Shown here: in pieces, positions 15,573-24,250 of the stretch
Layout of the letters: every line of letters begins with the position of its first letter
Position numbering within the stretch: position 1 is the stretch's first letter
DNA from: Lachnospiraceae bacterium
GTDB taxonomy: Bacteria; Bacillota_A; Clostridia; Lachnospirales; Lachnospiraceae
Length of the DNA: 46,111 nucleotides
Reading direction: 5' to 3'
Assembly: GCA_017482005.1 (NCBI GenBank)
Contig: JAFUOI010000004.1
Span: 1-46,111 of the forward strand
Notes under the pieces: generated by a model
Seen by the model: only the letters and a program-made list of their open reading frames with translations
Databases searched by the model: none
Told to the model about the DNA's origin: nothing
Translations under genes and position numbers: made by a program

Positions 15573-17548
15573 CCTGCAGGCATCGGTTTTTCCGGTGTCA
15601 TAAGGGCAAGGTTACCTTCTGCATCTTCTGCGCAAAGAAGCATACCTTCGCTGAGTACGCCCGCAAGTTTTGCCGGTTTCAAGTTCACTAAAACCATGAC
15701 TTTTTTGCCGACCATCTCTTCCGGAGTGTAGTAAGCCTTGATTCCGGAAACAATCTGTTTTACCTGACTTCCGATTTTCACCTGGGAGCACAGAAGCTTT
15801 TTGCTCTTCGGAACCGCTTCGCAGGCAATAATCTCGCCTACCTGAAACTGCATTTTGCCGAATTCATCGAATGTAATTTCTTCCTTCGGTTCAATATCGA
15901 TCACATTTTCATCTTCTGCCGATGCTTCGTCCGCAATACCTGCCTCGGCTCTTCTCTGCTCAAACATTGCATCTGCCTTTGCAACGATTTCTGCCATATC
16001 AAGTCTTGCAAACAGGATTTCCGGTTTTTCTGTTACTTTTGTACCGTTTTCATAGAGACCGAATGTCTCAAGCGAATCAAAACCACGGATCTTTGTATTA
16101 AGCTGTGCCACGATTTTATCCGCTGTCTCAGGCATAAACGGAGCAAGAAGTGTTGTACCGATTGTGATACTTTCCACAAGATTGTAAAGTACGGTTGCAA
16201 GACGGTCTTTCTTTGCCTCGTCCTTTGCAAGTACCCACGGCTCTGTCTCGTCGATATATTTGTTGCAGCGTTTGAACAGTGAGAAAATTTCTGTCATGGC
16301 ATCTGCCACGCGGAGATCTTCCATCTTCTTTGCTGCCTTTGCGTATGTTCCTGTCACTACTGCCTTTAAGTCTGCATCGATGGCAGCCTGTGCTGCATCA
16401 CTGCTTTCACCTTTGTTTTCCACAACTCCGCCGAAATATTTGTTGCTCATGGAAATCGTACGATTTACAAGGTTTCCGAGCGTATTTGCAAGGTCGGAAT
16501 TCAATCTTTCCACCATCAGCTCCCAACTGATAACACCGTCATTTTCAAACGGCATTTCATGAAGCACAAAATAACGTACCGCATCTACTCCGAAGAAGTC
16601 CACAAGGTCTTCTGCATAGATTACATTTCCTTTGGACTTACTCATCTTTCCGTCACCCTGAAGAAGCCACGGATGTCCGAAAATCTGCTTTGGAAGCTCC
16701 TCGCCCAGTGCCATGAGGAAAATCGGCCAATAAATCGTATGGAAACGGATGATATCTTTTCCGATCAAATGAAGATCTGCCGGCCAAAGCTGTCCGTACT
16801 GCTCCGTCTTATTGCCATCCGCATCATAACCGATACCTGTGATGTAGTTGGTGAGCGCATCAAGCCATACATAAACGACATGTTTGTCATCAAAATCAAC
16901 CGGAATTCCCCACTTGAAGGACGTACGGGAAACGCAAAGATCCTGAAGTCCCGGAAGAAGGAAGTTGTTCATCATTTCATTTTTACGGCTTACCGGCTGA
17001 ATAAATTCCGGATGCGCATTAATGTGCTCAATTAATCTGTCTGCATACTTGCTCATCTTGAAGAAGTAAGCTTCCTCTTTGGCCGGTTTACAATCGCGGC
17101 CGCAGTCCGGACACTTGCCCTCCACAAGCTGTGATTCTGTCCAGAAAGACTCGCAAGGAGTACAATACATACCTTCGTATGCACCTTTGTAAATATCGCC
17201 CTGATCATAAAGCTTTTTGAAAATCTTCTGTACCTGCTTTTCATGATAATCGTCCGTTGTACGGATAAATTTGTCGTAGGAAGTATTCAGCATATCGCAG
17301 ATATCTTTAATCTGCGCCGCAACACCGTCTACAAACTCCTTCGGTGTCACACCTGCTTCCTCGGCCTTGAGCTCAATCTTCTGACCGTGTTCGTCGGTTC
17401 CTGTCTGGAAAAATACGTCATATCCGTCTGCACGTTTGAATCTTGCAATACTGTCTGCAAGCACGATTTCATAGCTGTTTCCGATATGTGGCTTACCTGA
17501 TGTGTAAGCAATCGCTGTTGTCATGTAATACTTACCTTTGTTTGTCAT
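15557..17548 (-). CDS. metG: Methionyl-tRNA synthetase
   Basis: It charges tRNA-Met in the cytoplasm. The class I motif HIGN follows AIAYTSGKP near residue 20, and KMSKSKGN is present. The zinc-binding knuckle is CTPCESFW ... CPDCGRDC. The C-terminal approximately 110 residues are an EMAP/Arc1-like tRNA-binding domain (MQFQVGEIIACEAVPKSKKL), so the 663-residue protein is the dimeric two-part type. The start at 17548 is chosen because GGAGGG lies just before it; the ATG four codons upstream overlaps that ribosome binding site. Expression is controlled by the T-box leader upstream. Confidence 0.96.
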   Translation of the reverse strand: MTNKGKYYMTTAIAYTSGKPHIGNSYEIVLADSIARFKRADGYDVFFQTGTDEHGQKIELKAEEAGVTPKEFVDGVAAQIKDICDMLNTSYDKFIRTTDDYHEKQVQKIFKKLYDQGDIYKGAYEGMYCTPCESFWTESQLVEGKCPDCGRDCKPAKEEAYFFKMSKYADRLIEHINAHPEFIQPVSRKNEMMNNFLLPGLQDLCVSRTSFKWGIPVDFDDKHVVYVWLDALTNYITGIGYDADGNKTEQYGQLWPADLHLIGKDIIRFHTIYWPIFLMALGEELPKQIFGHPWLLQGDGKMSKSKGNVIYAEDLVDFFGVDAVRYFVLHEMPFENDGVISWELMVERLNSDLANTLGNLVNRTISMSNKYFGGVVENKGESSDAAQAAIDADLKAVVTGTYAKAAKKMEDLRVADAMTEIFSLFKRCNKYIDETEPWVLAKDEAKKDRLATVLYNLVESITIGTTLLAPFMPETADKIVAQLNTKIRGFDSLETFGLYENGTKVTEKPEILFARLDMAEIVAKADAMFEQRRAEAGIADEASAEDENVIDIEPKEEITFDEFGKMQFQVGEIIACEAVPKSKKLLCSQVKIGSQVKQIVSGIKAYYTPEEMVGKKVMVLVNLKPAKLAGVLSEGMLLCAEDAEGNLALMTPEKPMPAGAEIC

Positions 17549-17599
17549 AATTCCCTCCATCCGGGCAATCGTCTGCCCATATTTACTTATATGATTCCC

Positions 17600-17641
17600 A
17601 GAAAAAGAAAACGCCTTCCAAGCCCGAGAGCTTAGAAGACG
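17600..17641 (-). terminator. T-box terminator hairpin
   Basis: A 12-bp stem with two G-U pairs (17612-17623 with 17630-17641) and a 6-base loop is followed on the minus strand by TTTTCTTTTTCT. It is the attenuator of metG. Confidence 0.88.
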
Positions 17642-17964
17642 ATGTTATCGTGGTACCACTTCTATTCATCCCTGCCTTGCGGCAGAAATCTCACAAAGTA
17701 CTTGGGAAGCCGTAAACCAGCAATCCTTTCATACTTCTCCGCTATAACAGGCGGAACCTGTCGCAGCCTAACACATATCCGTCTCAACATAAATCCTGAT
17801 CCTGCCAGCGGACTATCTGCTCGGTGCGCTGCTCAGAAGCCATCTTCGATCTGTCCGCCATTCATCCCTCCCAGCGAATCCGCCATGCGGAAACAGGATG
17901 TTCTCTGGAAATTTAAAACAGATGTACTCTCTTCTTCACTGCGTTTTCTTTTCTGTTTCAAGTT
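17600..17964 (-). ncRNA. T-box leader of metG
   Basis: A tRNA-sensing leader on the minus strand. The T-box antiterminator bulge is seen as GTGGTACCACG (17650-17660 region), where GGTACC would contact the uncharged tRNA 3' end. It is followed directly by a 12-bp intrinsic terminator. Upstream lies about 300 nt able to form the long stem I and following helices (for example TTCCGCATGGCGGA). Family knowledge predicts that uncharged tRNA-Met favours read-through. I could not place the specifier codon with confidence. This leader fills most of the 534-bp spacer between metG and the DUF885 gene. Confidence 0.88.
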
Positions 17965-17970
17965 ATCCAT

Positions 17971-17999
17971 AGATTAGCACTTTGCCTTCAAAATGTCAA
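17971..17999 (-). promoter_or_regulatory. Promoter of the metG T-box transcript
   Basis: On the minus strand TTGACA (17994-17999) and TAATCT (17971-17976) have 17-bp spacing, a near-consensus sigma-A promoter. Confidence 0.8.
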
Positions 18000-18082
18000 T
18001 TACTCCTTTATGCCATGGTTTCCTGCATACCACGGTCACGGCGCTCATATAATGTGAAAACAATCTGATTGGACGGATGCTC

Positions 18083-19870
18083 ATGAAAAAAATAGTCACC
18101 TCTTCGGCTTTTTTCCTGTTTTTGGCAGGTGCTTTTATATTTACCCTCTTCTGCATGAAAAACGGCGGTGAGGACCCTCATTTTACGGAAATATCCAACG
18201 CACTTATCGAAAGCAGCTTTAAAAATGATACCCTCAATACACAATTTTCATTTCAAAACCCGGAGGAGTTTGGATTGTCCGAAGAAACCTGCTCTCTGCC
18301 TCTTTATGACCGGACAGAATATCTTTCTTCCGTAAACTCTCTGGAAGAAACGATTTCCGCTTTAAATAAAATCAATCCGAAGCATCTTTCACCCCAGACG
18401 AAAGCCACCTATGAGGTGCTTCTGCCTTACCTGAAACAGCAAAAACAAACTGCTATGTTTCCATACTATGAGGAGCCGCTTTCCTCCACAAGCGGCATAC
18501 ATATATCTCTCCCCGTACTGATGGCTGAATTTCCCGTCGTGGACGAGACTGACCTTATGCGGTATCTTTCTGTCCTCTCCCTGGTACCATCTTATTTTGA
18601 AAGCCTTGCAAAATTTGAAGCAGACAAAGCTGCAGCAGGACTTTTTATGAGCAGTGAAGACGCAGACCTTGTAATGTCCCAATGCGATTTTTTTGCCTCA
18701 AAGCAGGGAGAAGACTTTTTCCGTACATGCTTTTCCGAGACTTTGAACCTCGTGTTTCCCGACAATAATCCGGATGACGCAGCTATCCGCCAAAGCTATA
18801 TTGAAAAACACGATGCGATTCTCCGTCAAAAGGTTCTTCCTGCCTATGAAAAACTCGGCGATTCCATTCTCCTTCTGAAAGAACCGGGCAAAGAACGCAG
18901 GGGACTTTGCCAATATGAAAAGGGGCAGGAATATTATGAGCAACATATCCGCTCTCTCATCGGAACCGATGCCTCTGTAGAGGAAATCCAACAAAAACTG
19001 TACGTTCGGCTGGAAGATCTTTATCTGGAACTGGCACAGCTTCAGACCCATCCTTCCCTTTTTGAATTACAAAAGTCCGTGACAAAAGATATTTCTGTAT
19101 CAGAGTGTCTTCCGGCACTTCAAAAAAATATGAGAGACCTTTTTCCGACACCTGCCGGGAACAGCAGTGTCACCGTAAAAGAGATTCCTTCTGCTATTGC
19201 TGACTTTACTGCACCTGCTTATTATTTTACGCCCAATATTACCATCTGCAGAAAAGGAGACCTTTCATCCGTCAAAAATACCATCTACGTCGGATCGGAT
19301 TTGAAAGAGGACCCGGTAGAACTTTTTACAACCCTTGCCCATGAGGGTTATCCGGGACATATGTATCAGAATGTTTATTTCCTATCGTCCCAGGGCGTAA
19401 ATAAAAAGAATGTTCTGCGCTACTGCATGAATTTTCCGGGCTACAGCGAAGGTTGGGCTCTTTACACGGAAATTCTTTCCTATTCCTATGCAGAAGGTAA
19501 TAAAACCTATCTGGAATTTATGCGGCTCTCCCGCGAGATACAGCTCTGTCTGCTCTGTATTCTTGATATCCGTGTTCACAACGACGGGGCAACCGTTTCT
19601 GATATTTCGCCGCTGCTTACCCGCATCGGAATCAGCGATCCTGCTGCCCTGGAAAACGTATATACATATCTGGTCAATGAACCCGGAACCTATTTGCAGT
19701 ACTATGGCAGTTATCTGGAACTTCTTGAGTGCAAGGAGCTATACCGCAAAAAATGCATGGTGGAAAATACGACCTACTCAGACCTTGCGTTTCATACATT
19801 CTTTCTGGAACATGGACCGGATTCATACACAAATATACGCAGGGCTGTTTCCGGTGGAAAAAATGAATGA
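18083..19870 (+). CDS. DUF885-family protein, putative metallopeptidase-like
   Basis: A 595-residue protein with an N-terminal membrane segment (IVTSSAFFLFLAGAFIFTLF) acting as signal anchor or signal peptide; the Cys in LFCMKN is not a clear lipobox. It belongs to DUF885: HEGYPGH is at 420-426 and is followed by GYSEGWALYTE, the pair of motifs that would supply zinc ligands and catalytic Glu in gluzincin-like peptidases. Activity and substrate are inferred, not shown. The start at 18083 is chosen because GGACGG lies 7 bp upstream; an ATG six bases earlier overlaps it. The gene is divergent from metG; TATAAT at 18048-18053 is a likely -10. Confidence 0.85.
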   Translation: MKKIVTSSAFFLFLAGAFIFTLFCMKNGGEDPHFTEISNALIESSFKNDTLNTQFSFQNPEEFGLSEETCSLPLYDRTEYLSSVNSLEETISALNKINPKHLSPQTKATYEVLLPYLKQQKQTAMFPYYEEPLSSTSGIHISLPVLMAEFPVVDETDLMRYLSVLSLVPSYFESLAKFEADKAAAGLFMSSEDADLVMSQCDFFASKQGEDFFRTCFSETLNLVFPDNNPDDAAIRQSYIEKHDAILRQKVLPAYEKLGDSILLLKEPGKERRGLCQYEKGQEYYEQHIRSLIGTDASVEEIQQKLYVRLEDLYLELAQLQTHPSLFELQKSVTKDISVSECLPALQKNMRDLFPTPAGNSSVTVKEIPSAIADFTAPAYYFTPNITICRKGDLSSVKNTIYVGSDLKEDPVELFTTLAHEGYPGHMYQNVYFLSSQGVNKKNVLRYCMNFPGYSEGWALYTEILSYSYAEGNKTYLEFMRLSREIQLCLLCILDIRVHNDGATVSDISPLLTRIGISDPAALENVYTYLVNEPGTYLQYYGSYLELLECKELYRKKCMVENTTYSDLAFHTFFLEHGPDSYTNIRRAVSGGKNE

Positions 19871-19889
19871 TTTCTTGATTCTTCAGCAT

Positions 19890-19921
19890 AAAAAACTGCT
19901 CCGCTGACTTGCGGAGCAGTT
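19890..19921 (-). terminator. Terminator between DUF885 and Rpn genes
   Basis: A perfect 11-bp stem AACTGCTCCGC/GCGGAGCAGTT (19894-19904 with 19911-19921). On the minus strand it is followed by a T run (TTTTTTATGC as read), so it best serves the Rpn gene, but it may also stop the convergent DUF885 transcript. Confidence 0.82.
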
Positions 19922-19961
19922 CATCTTTCGCAGTGTCACTTTCAGGCTCTGCGCTGTTATC

Positions 19962-19975
19962 GTGTCATTCCTTTC
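19962..19975 (+). repeat. Left inverted repeat of the Rpn unit
   Basis: GTGTCATTCCTTTC lies 10 bp beyond the stop of the Rpn gene. Its exact reverse complement is at 20953-20966 at the other end of the gene, and a direct copy extended by further similarity is at 29851-29864. Confidence 0.75.
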
Positions 19976-19985
19976 AAAGATATGT

Positions 19986-20930
19986 TTAGTTTGCTTCGTT
20001 TTCTTCCTGCCAATAAAGACGGATGTACTCTTTTGCCTCTTCCTGTGTGATATCACACTCTTGCACCAGCGTCTCTATGGTGCTTTCTTTGGTCTGTTTT
20101 AACTTTTGACAGGTACGGATAATGCTTTGTATTCCCTGTTGTATTCCCTGTTGTATTCCCCGTTGAACTCCAACACGCACCCCATCATTGAAGCTATAGT
20201 CTTTTTCATGGTCAATGATTTCCTGTAAAGTCATATAAAGATCCTCCGTTTCATGGCTGCGCTTGATGCTTCCGACAATCTTTTGTATCTCTTCCAGTTC
20301 TGCATCCACTGCATTTTCCTGCGTCGTCTCTTCAAAATAGGTCAAAAGAGACTTCAGTTCCTCAGAACCACCAATTTTCCCTTTTGTATAGAGAAAAAGC
20401 TTTAGTACACCATCATTATATACCAGTTCATTGTTTTCTACTACCATATTTTTGACGGTGTAAAGCATACGGTCATCACCAAACGGATCATATGGGAGAA
20501 TCCAGATCATAACAAGATCCGGAAGATTCTCAAACTTCATTCCGGCCGGAAGTTCTTTTGCATCAGCCTTTGCCTGATAAAACCGGCTCCGCTTCGGAAG
20601 ATGGTCATGATAGATGTTTGGCTCAATGTCATACAGGCGGACGATAGGTTCTTCACCTTCTATATTTTCCCGTACCCAAAGATCCATACGGATTCCCCTT
20701 TTTTCAAGATCCAGTCCGAGGAACTGCTTCTGGCTTTCCACCCTAATCTCCTCCAGCTCATGCCCTATGACGCGACTGACTATCGCCCGGGCGATTTTCT
20801 TTGCATGCTCCGGATTTTCTGTTGACACATCAAACAAAAATGAGTCCATTAGATTTAAATCTTCTAATTTTTTCTTCTGATAAGTTTGTTCCTGATATGG
20901 AACCAAGCCATGTTTAGAAATGTTTGTCAT
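19986..20930 (-). CDS. Rpn-family PD-(D/E)XK nuclease (transposase-like)
   Basis: A 314-residue member of the recombination-promoting nuclease / PDDEXK transposase group. The N-terminal half has family features: LNLMDSFLFDVSTENPEHAK, then a nuclease core with the Asp of GIRMDLWV and the Glu of YDIEPN, then MIWILPYDPFGDDRMLYTVK. Near the C-terminus are GIQQ repeats (GVQRGIQQGIQQGIQ), coded by three 12-bp units near 20129-20164. The start is taken at 20930 with AAAGGA about 10 bp before it; the frame is open to a GTG at 20966. The gene is flanked by 14-bp inverted repeats, and a deleted relative is at 29851-29993. Confidence 0.82.
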   Translation of the reverse strand: MTNISKHGLVPYQEQTYQKKKLEDLNLMDSFLFDVSTENPEHAKKIARAIVSRVIGHELEEIRVESQKQFLGLDLEKRGIRMDLWVRENIEGEEPIVRLYDIEPNIYHDHLPKRSRFYQAKADAKELPAGMKFENLPDLVMIWILPYDPFGDDRMLYTVKNMVVENNELVYNDGVLKLFLYTKGKIGGSEELKSLLTYFEETTQENAVDAELEEIQKIVGSIKRSHETEDLYMTLQEIIDHEKDYSFNDGVRVGVQRGIQQGIQQGIQSIIRTCQKLKQTKESTIETLVQECDITQEEAKEYIRLYWQEENEAN

Positions 20931-20952
20931 ATAGATTTGTCCTTTCATGTGT

Positions 20953-20966
20953 GAAAGGAATGACAC
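20953..20966 (-). repeat. Right inverted repeat of the Rpn unit
   Basis: This is the reverse complement of 19962-19975, lying 22 bp upstream of the chosen start. Next to it CCTTTCA/GTGAAAGG (from 20941) can also form a small local hairpin. Confidence 0.7.
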
Positions 20967-21035
20967 TAAAGAAAGTTTACTGAACTTCTTATCCTATGTC
21001 AATATTTCCAAAGTCACTTTCTACCTTAGAATAGA

Positions 21036-21068
21036 AAAGAGCAGCGCTCTTTACGAGTTCTGCTCTTT
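21036..21068 (-). terminator. Putative terminator of the MarR-type gene
   Basis: A 9-bp stem AAAGAGCAG/CTGCTCTTT (21036-21044 with 21060-21068) overlaps the last codons of the gene. On the minus strand it is followed by TCTATTC, a weak U tract. Confidence 0.5.
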
Positions 21069-21491
21069 AAAAAATACATTTAATTTAGCCAAAGATTTCT
21101 GAAGAACCTTCTTTTCCTCCTCATCCAGTTGGGATGTGATGGACAAAATCATCTCATCATGGAATTTCCGGTGCTGCGCATATACCTTCTTGCCCTGCGC
21201 GGTCAGGGAAACAAGAACAACGCGGCGGTCCTCCTCGCTCCGGACTCTCTCGACATAGCCTTTCTTTACGAGGGAGTTGACGGAAATCGTCAGTGTACCC
21301 ATTGTAACTCCGAGCATCTTGGCAACCGTAGACATATTTTTACTTGTCTCCGTGCCAATCGCTTCTATCACATGCATATCATTTACCGTTACGTTTTTAA
21401 ACTTTCCTTCCCGGATAGCTTTTTCTTCAATTGTCATAATATCATGAAACAGCCCGACGAGCAGTTCATTGAGTGTCTGTTGAATATCCAT
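21051..21491 (-). CDS. MarR-family regulator, FabT-like
   Basis: A 146-residue winged-helix repressor. The segments NDMHVIEAIG, NMSTVAKMLGVTMGTLTISV and VKKGYVERVRSEEDRRVVLV match the MarR subgroup that sits beside fab genes in many Lachnospiraceae and resembles FabT of streptococci. FabT is known to repress fatty-acid synthesis genes with acyl-ACP as corepressor. Here the gene is not next to the fab genes, which start 10 kb away, but that locus carries two FabT-type palindromes. It has its own promoter. It lies just after an ABC exporter operon, so a role in regulating that exporter is possible instead. Confidence 0.78.
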   Translation of the reverse strand: MDIQQTLNELLVGLFHDIMTIEEKAIREGKFKNVTVNDMHVIEAIGTETSKNMSTVAKMLGVTMGTLTISVNSLVKKGYVERVRSEEDRRVVLVSLTAQGKKVYAQHRKFHDEMILSITSQLDEEEKKVLQKSLAKLNVFFKEQNS

Positions 21492-21517
21492 ATTTTTTCT
21501 AACTTCCTTACTACCCG

Positions 21518-21547
21518 ATTATAACATGGATTTTTCGCTTGTTACAA
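21518..21547 (-). promoter_or_regulatory. Promoter of the MarR-type gene
   Basis: On the minus strand TTGTAA (21542-21547) and TATAAT (21518-21523) have 18-bp spacing. It lies just after the stop of the upstream permease gene. No TTTGA-N3-TCAAA palindrome is seen here. Confidence 0.55.
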
Positions 21548-21558
21548 CGTCTTTTTAC

Positions 21559-22371
21559 TTAATTTCCCGTTCCGGTGTAACGAGTCGCACCGTACATCCA
21601 CACCTTATAGCTCAGCCAGAAGAAAAAGATTCCGAAAAGCGGCGCGATACAGGTCAAAACGTGTATCTCCGGACGCAGGAACAATATACTCGGATAGTAC
21701 GACACAAAGGTGATCGGAATGATAAAGGTAAACAAAATACTGAAAAAACCTTTATAAATCGTAGCCGGATATTTCGCATATTCGGTAAATTTAAACATGG
21801 TTACCATGACAAAACCGGAATTCATAATCCAGAAGCATGTCGCCGCCGACAGATTCATGATGGCAATCATAAAAAGCGATGCTGTCACGAGCGCAAGAAG
21901 CAGACGTCCAAAAGTACCCGGTGTCATGACAAGCTCCAGTTTGTTCCATGCATAAATCAGGGTAATGCTTCCCATCAGAAGCTGTCCGAGCCCTTTTACA
22001 TCAAACACTTCGGATATAAAATAAAAGAAAATGTTGATCGGACGGAAACAGTATTTGATGAAATCACCGTCATACACCGCTCCCCGCAGGTTCCAGTTGT
22101 TGTCAAACAGACACTGCATCGGTGTCAGCGCAATAAGTGAGAACCCATAGAAAAACAGCATCTCGTAATAATTCCATCCGTTGATATTATCAAAATTCCG
22201 GAACATAATATAAAATCCGATAAATCCGGATATATTTGTCAGGATCATTCCGAGGGTGGAAATGATAAAATCCGCCCGGTAACTCATCTTACTCTTAAAA
22301 TCCTGCGATATGATTTTGAAATAGATGGATGCGTAAAAACGCAGTCCTCTCTTTTTAATTGTGTTATTCAT
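21559..22371 (-). CDS. ABC-2 type exporter permease (DUF990-like), second
   Basis: A 270-residue integral membrane protein with about six hydrophobic helices. Its start FYASIYFKIISQDFKSKMSY followed by RADFIISTLGM and the segment VYDGDFIKYCFRPINIFFYF match the ABC-2 permease group often annotated DUF990. It follows the first permease by 17 bp and would form a heterodimer with it. The substrate is unknown; family members export antibiotics, lipids or peptides. Confidence 0.85.
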   Translation of the reverse strand: MNNTIKKRGLRFYASIYFKIISQDFKSKMSYRADFIISTLGMILTNISGFIGFYIMFRNFDNINGWNYYEMLFFYGFSLIALTPMQCLFDNNWNLRGAVYDGDFIKYCFRPINIFFYFISEVFDVKGLGQLLMGSITLIYAWNKLELVMTPGTFGRLLLALVTASLFMIAIMNLSAATCFWIMNSGFVMVTMFKFTEYAKYPATIYKGFFSILFTFIIPITFVSYYPSILFLRPEIHVLTCIAPLFGIFFFWLSYKVWMYGATRYTGTGN

Positions 22372-22388
22372 ATTCTTTTCTCCTCTTT

Positions 22389-23195
22389 TTAACCGCCGTT
22401 GACAAGCAGGCGTCTCATGGAAAGCCGCAAAAATGCGGTTGTGATAAGTCCGACAATCACAACCCAGAACAGCTGCACAAACAGCATCTCAAACCGCGCT
22501 GCGGTCGAGAGGGAGTTGTCGATCAAAAGTGTCAGAGGCGTATTATAAATCGCATGAAACGGTAATTTATAGACTACGTTTCGGAATGCTTCCGGGAAAA
22601 AGGCCAGCGGAATACTCGCGCCTGAAAACAGCAGCACAATCACTTCCTTCATGATATTGACGCCCCAGATAGACTCCGTGTAAAAGCAAATCAGTCCGAC
22701 GAAAAAGTTAATGTAAAAATTTAATATAATTCCCATCAAAATTGCCACTGCAAAGTAAATCAGGTTGACGGAAAGGGCAAATCCGCCTCCCGTGATAACC
22801 CAGACAATGATCATCGTCGGAAGAAGATTGACGAGAATCGTAACCAGGGTATTTCCGGAACAGAGCCAAAGACTGTAAATTCCGTAATCCATCGGACGCA
22901 GAAAATCAAATACAATATTTCCGGATTTGATCTTTCTTCCGATATCCCATGTAATGTACATTTCCATCGTTGTAAAAAGTGCGGATGCCAGCACAAGATA
23001 AATCATCGTATCCGAAAATGACATTCCGTTTACGACCGGTTCCGGGCTGGAATCATAAATTGCTCTCCAGAGATTATAAATTATAATCAGATAAATAATG
23101 TTTCCGAATAATCTGACCGCTGCACCGAGACGGAACTGGAGTTCTTCCATGATTCCGCACCTTGTCAGCGCCAGGTATTTTTTTATTTTTTTCAT
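22389..23195 (-). CDS. ABC-2 type exporter permease, first
   Basis: A 268-residue membrane protein with about six helices. LALTRCGIMEELQFRLGAAV at the start and KIKSGNIVFDFLRPMDYGIY are typical of the partner permease of DUF990-type exporters. AGGTG lies upstream of the ATG. It is 8 bp after the ATPase gene and 17 bp before the second permease, so the three form one operon. Confidence 0.85.
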   Translation of the reverse strand: MKKIKKYLALTRCGIMEELQFRLGAAVRLFGNIIYLIIIYNLWRAIYDSSPEPVVNGMSFSDTMIYLVLASALFTTMEMYITWDIGRKIKSGNIVFDFLRPMDYGIYSLWLCSGNTLVTILVNLLPTMIIVWVITGGGFALSVNLIYFAVAILMGIILNFYINFFVGLICFYTESIWGVNIMKEVIVLLFSGASIPLAFFPEAFRNVVYKLPFHAIYNTPLTLLIDNSLSTAARFEMLFVQLFWVVIVGLITTAFLRLSMRRLLVNGG

Positions 23196-23203
23196 GTTTT
23201 CAC

Positions 23204-24250
23204 CTACTCGATTTCTTTGTCATAGATTTTTTTGATGACACTTTCTGTTGAAATTTCCTTCAACTGCACATCATAAATTTTTCTTGTTTCCTGAATCTCA
23301 TTGAGTACTTTAATAACCGGAACTTCATCCTCATTGACAAGCACGTCGATCCAGTCCTCTGACACGGATACATTGAGCGACTGCGCCATAGGAAACTTAA
23401 TTTTAAGCTCCTGCAATAAGCTTTCTGCCTGTGCCTTTAGGGCTTCTTCTGTCAATTCCTCCGCATTTTTGGTAAAACGGAGACAGATGGTCCGATATGC
23501 ACCGAAAAAGCTTCTTAAATTTTCAATGGAATTGTCATAGAGCATCGCCCCTTTGTCAATGATGACAATTCTTTTGCAGAGTGCATCCACATCTCCCATA
23601 TCATGGGTGGTCAGAATAACTGTTGTTCCCTTTTCTTTGTTAAGCGCCTTAATCAGATCCCGGATTTTACTCTTCATGGAAACATCCAATCCGATGGTCG
23701 GCTCATCAAGAAACACGACTCCCGGGTTATGTAAAAATGCAGCCAGTATGTCACTGAGCGTTCTCTGTCCCAGTGACATCTGTCTTACCGGTTTGGAATA
23801 AAGACTTTTGATGTCAACAAGAGATTCATAAAGCTCCATCATATCCTTGTACTGCTTTTCATCAATCTGATAAATATCGCGCAAAAGCTTAAACGACTCA
23901 ATCAGCGGCAATGACCACCAAAGCTGTGAACGTTGTCCGAAGACAACTCCTATATTCTGTGAGTTATCTGTCCTGTTTTTATACGGAATGCGTCCGTTGA
24001 CAATAATCTCTCCCGAAGTCGGCTGCAAAACTCCTGTCATCATTTTAATTGTCGTGGATTTTCCGGCTCCGTTCGGTCCGAGATATCCGCAGATTTCTCC
24101 CGGCATAACTTCCATGGAAATGTCATTGACTGCTTTCACAATTTTATAATCTCTGGAAAACAGATCCTGTACACTTCCTTTCAGTCCTTCTCTTCTGTTT
24201 AATACTTTAAATTCTTTTGATACATTTTTTAATGTTATGATTGGTTCCAT
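23204..24250 (-). CDS. ABC exporter ATP-binding protein
   Basis: A 348-residue ATPase of the daunorubicin-exporter type (DrrA-like). Walker A is GPNGAGKST, the signature is MSLGQR and Walker B is GVVFLDEPT. An N-terminal extension (VLNRREGLKGSVQDLFSRDY) and a C-terminal domain of about 100 residues (ending near TESVIKKIYDKEIE) are usual for this subfamily. The start overlaps the end of the Mrr-like gene by 16 bp and is preceded by GGAGGAGG, so the two are translationally linked. It should power the two permeases downstream. Confidence 0.9.
   Translation of the reverse strand: MEPIITLKNVSKEFKVLNRREGLKGSVQDLFSRDYKIVKAVNDISMEVMPGEICGYLGPNGAGKSTTIKMMTGVLQPTSGEIIVNGRIPYKNRTDNSQNIGVVFGQRSQLWWSLPLIESFKLLRDIYQIDEKQYKDMMELYESLVDIKSLYSKPVRQMSLGQRTLSDILAAFLHNPGVVFLDEPTIGLDVSMKSKIRDLIKALNKEKGTTVILTTHDMGDVDALCKRIVIIDKGAMLYDNSIENLRSFFGAYRTICLRFTKNAEELTEEALKAQAESLLQELKIKFPMAQSLNVSVSEDWIDVLVNEDEVPVIKVLNEIQETRKIYDVQLKEISTESVIKKIYDKEIE

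Noticed and set aside
19962..20966. Complete classical insertion sequence
   Set aside because: The protein has no DDE, DEDD or HUH transposase motifs and no target-site duplication could be confirmed, so it is kept as a candidate mobile unit only.
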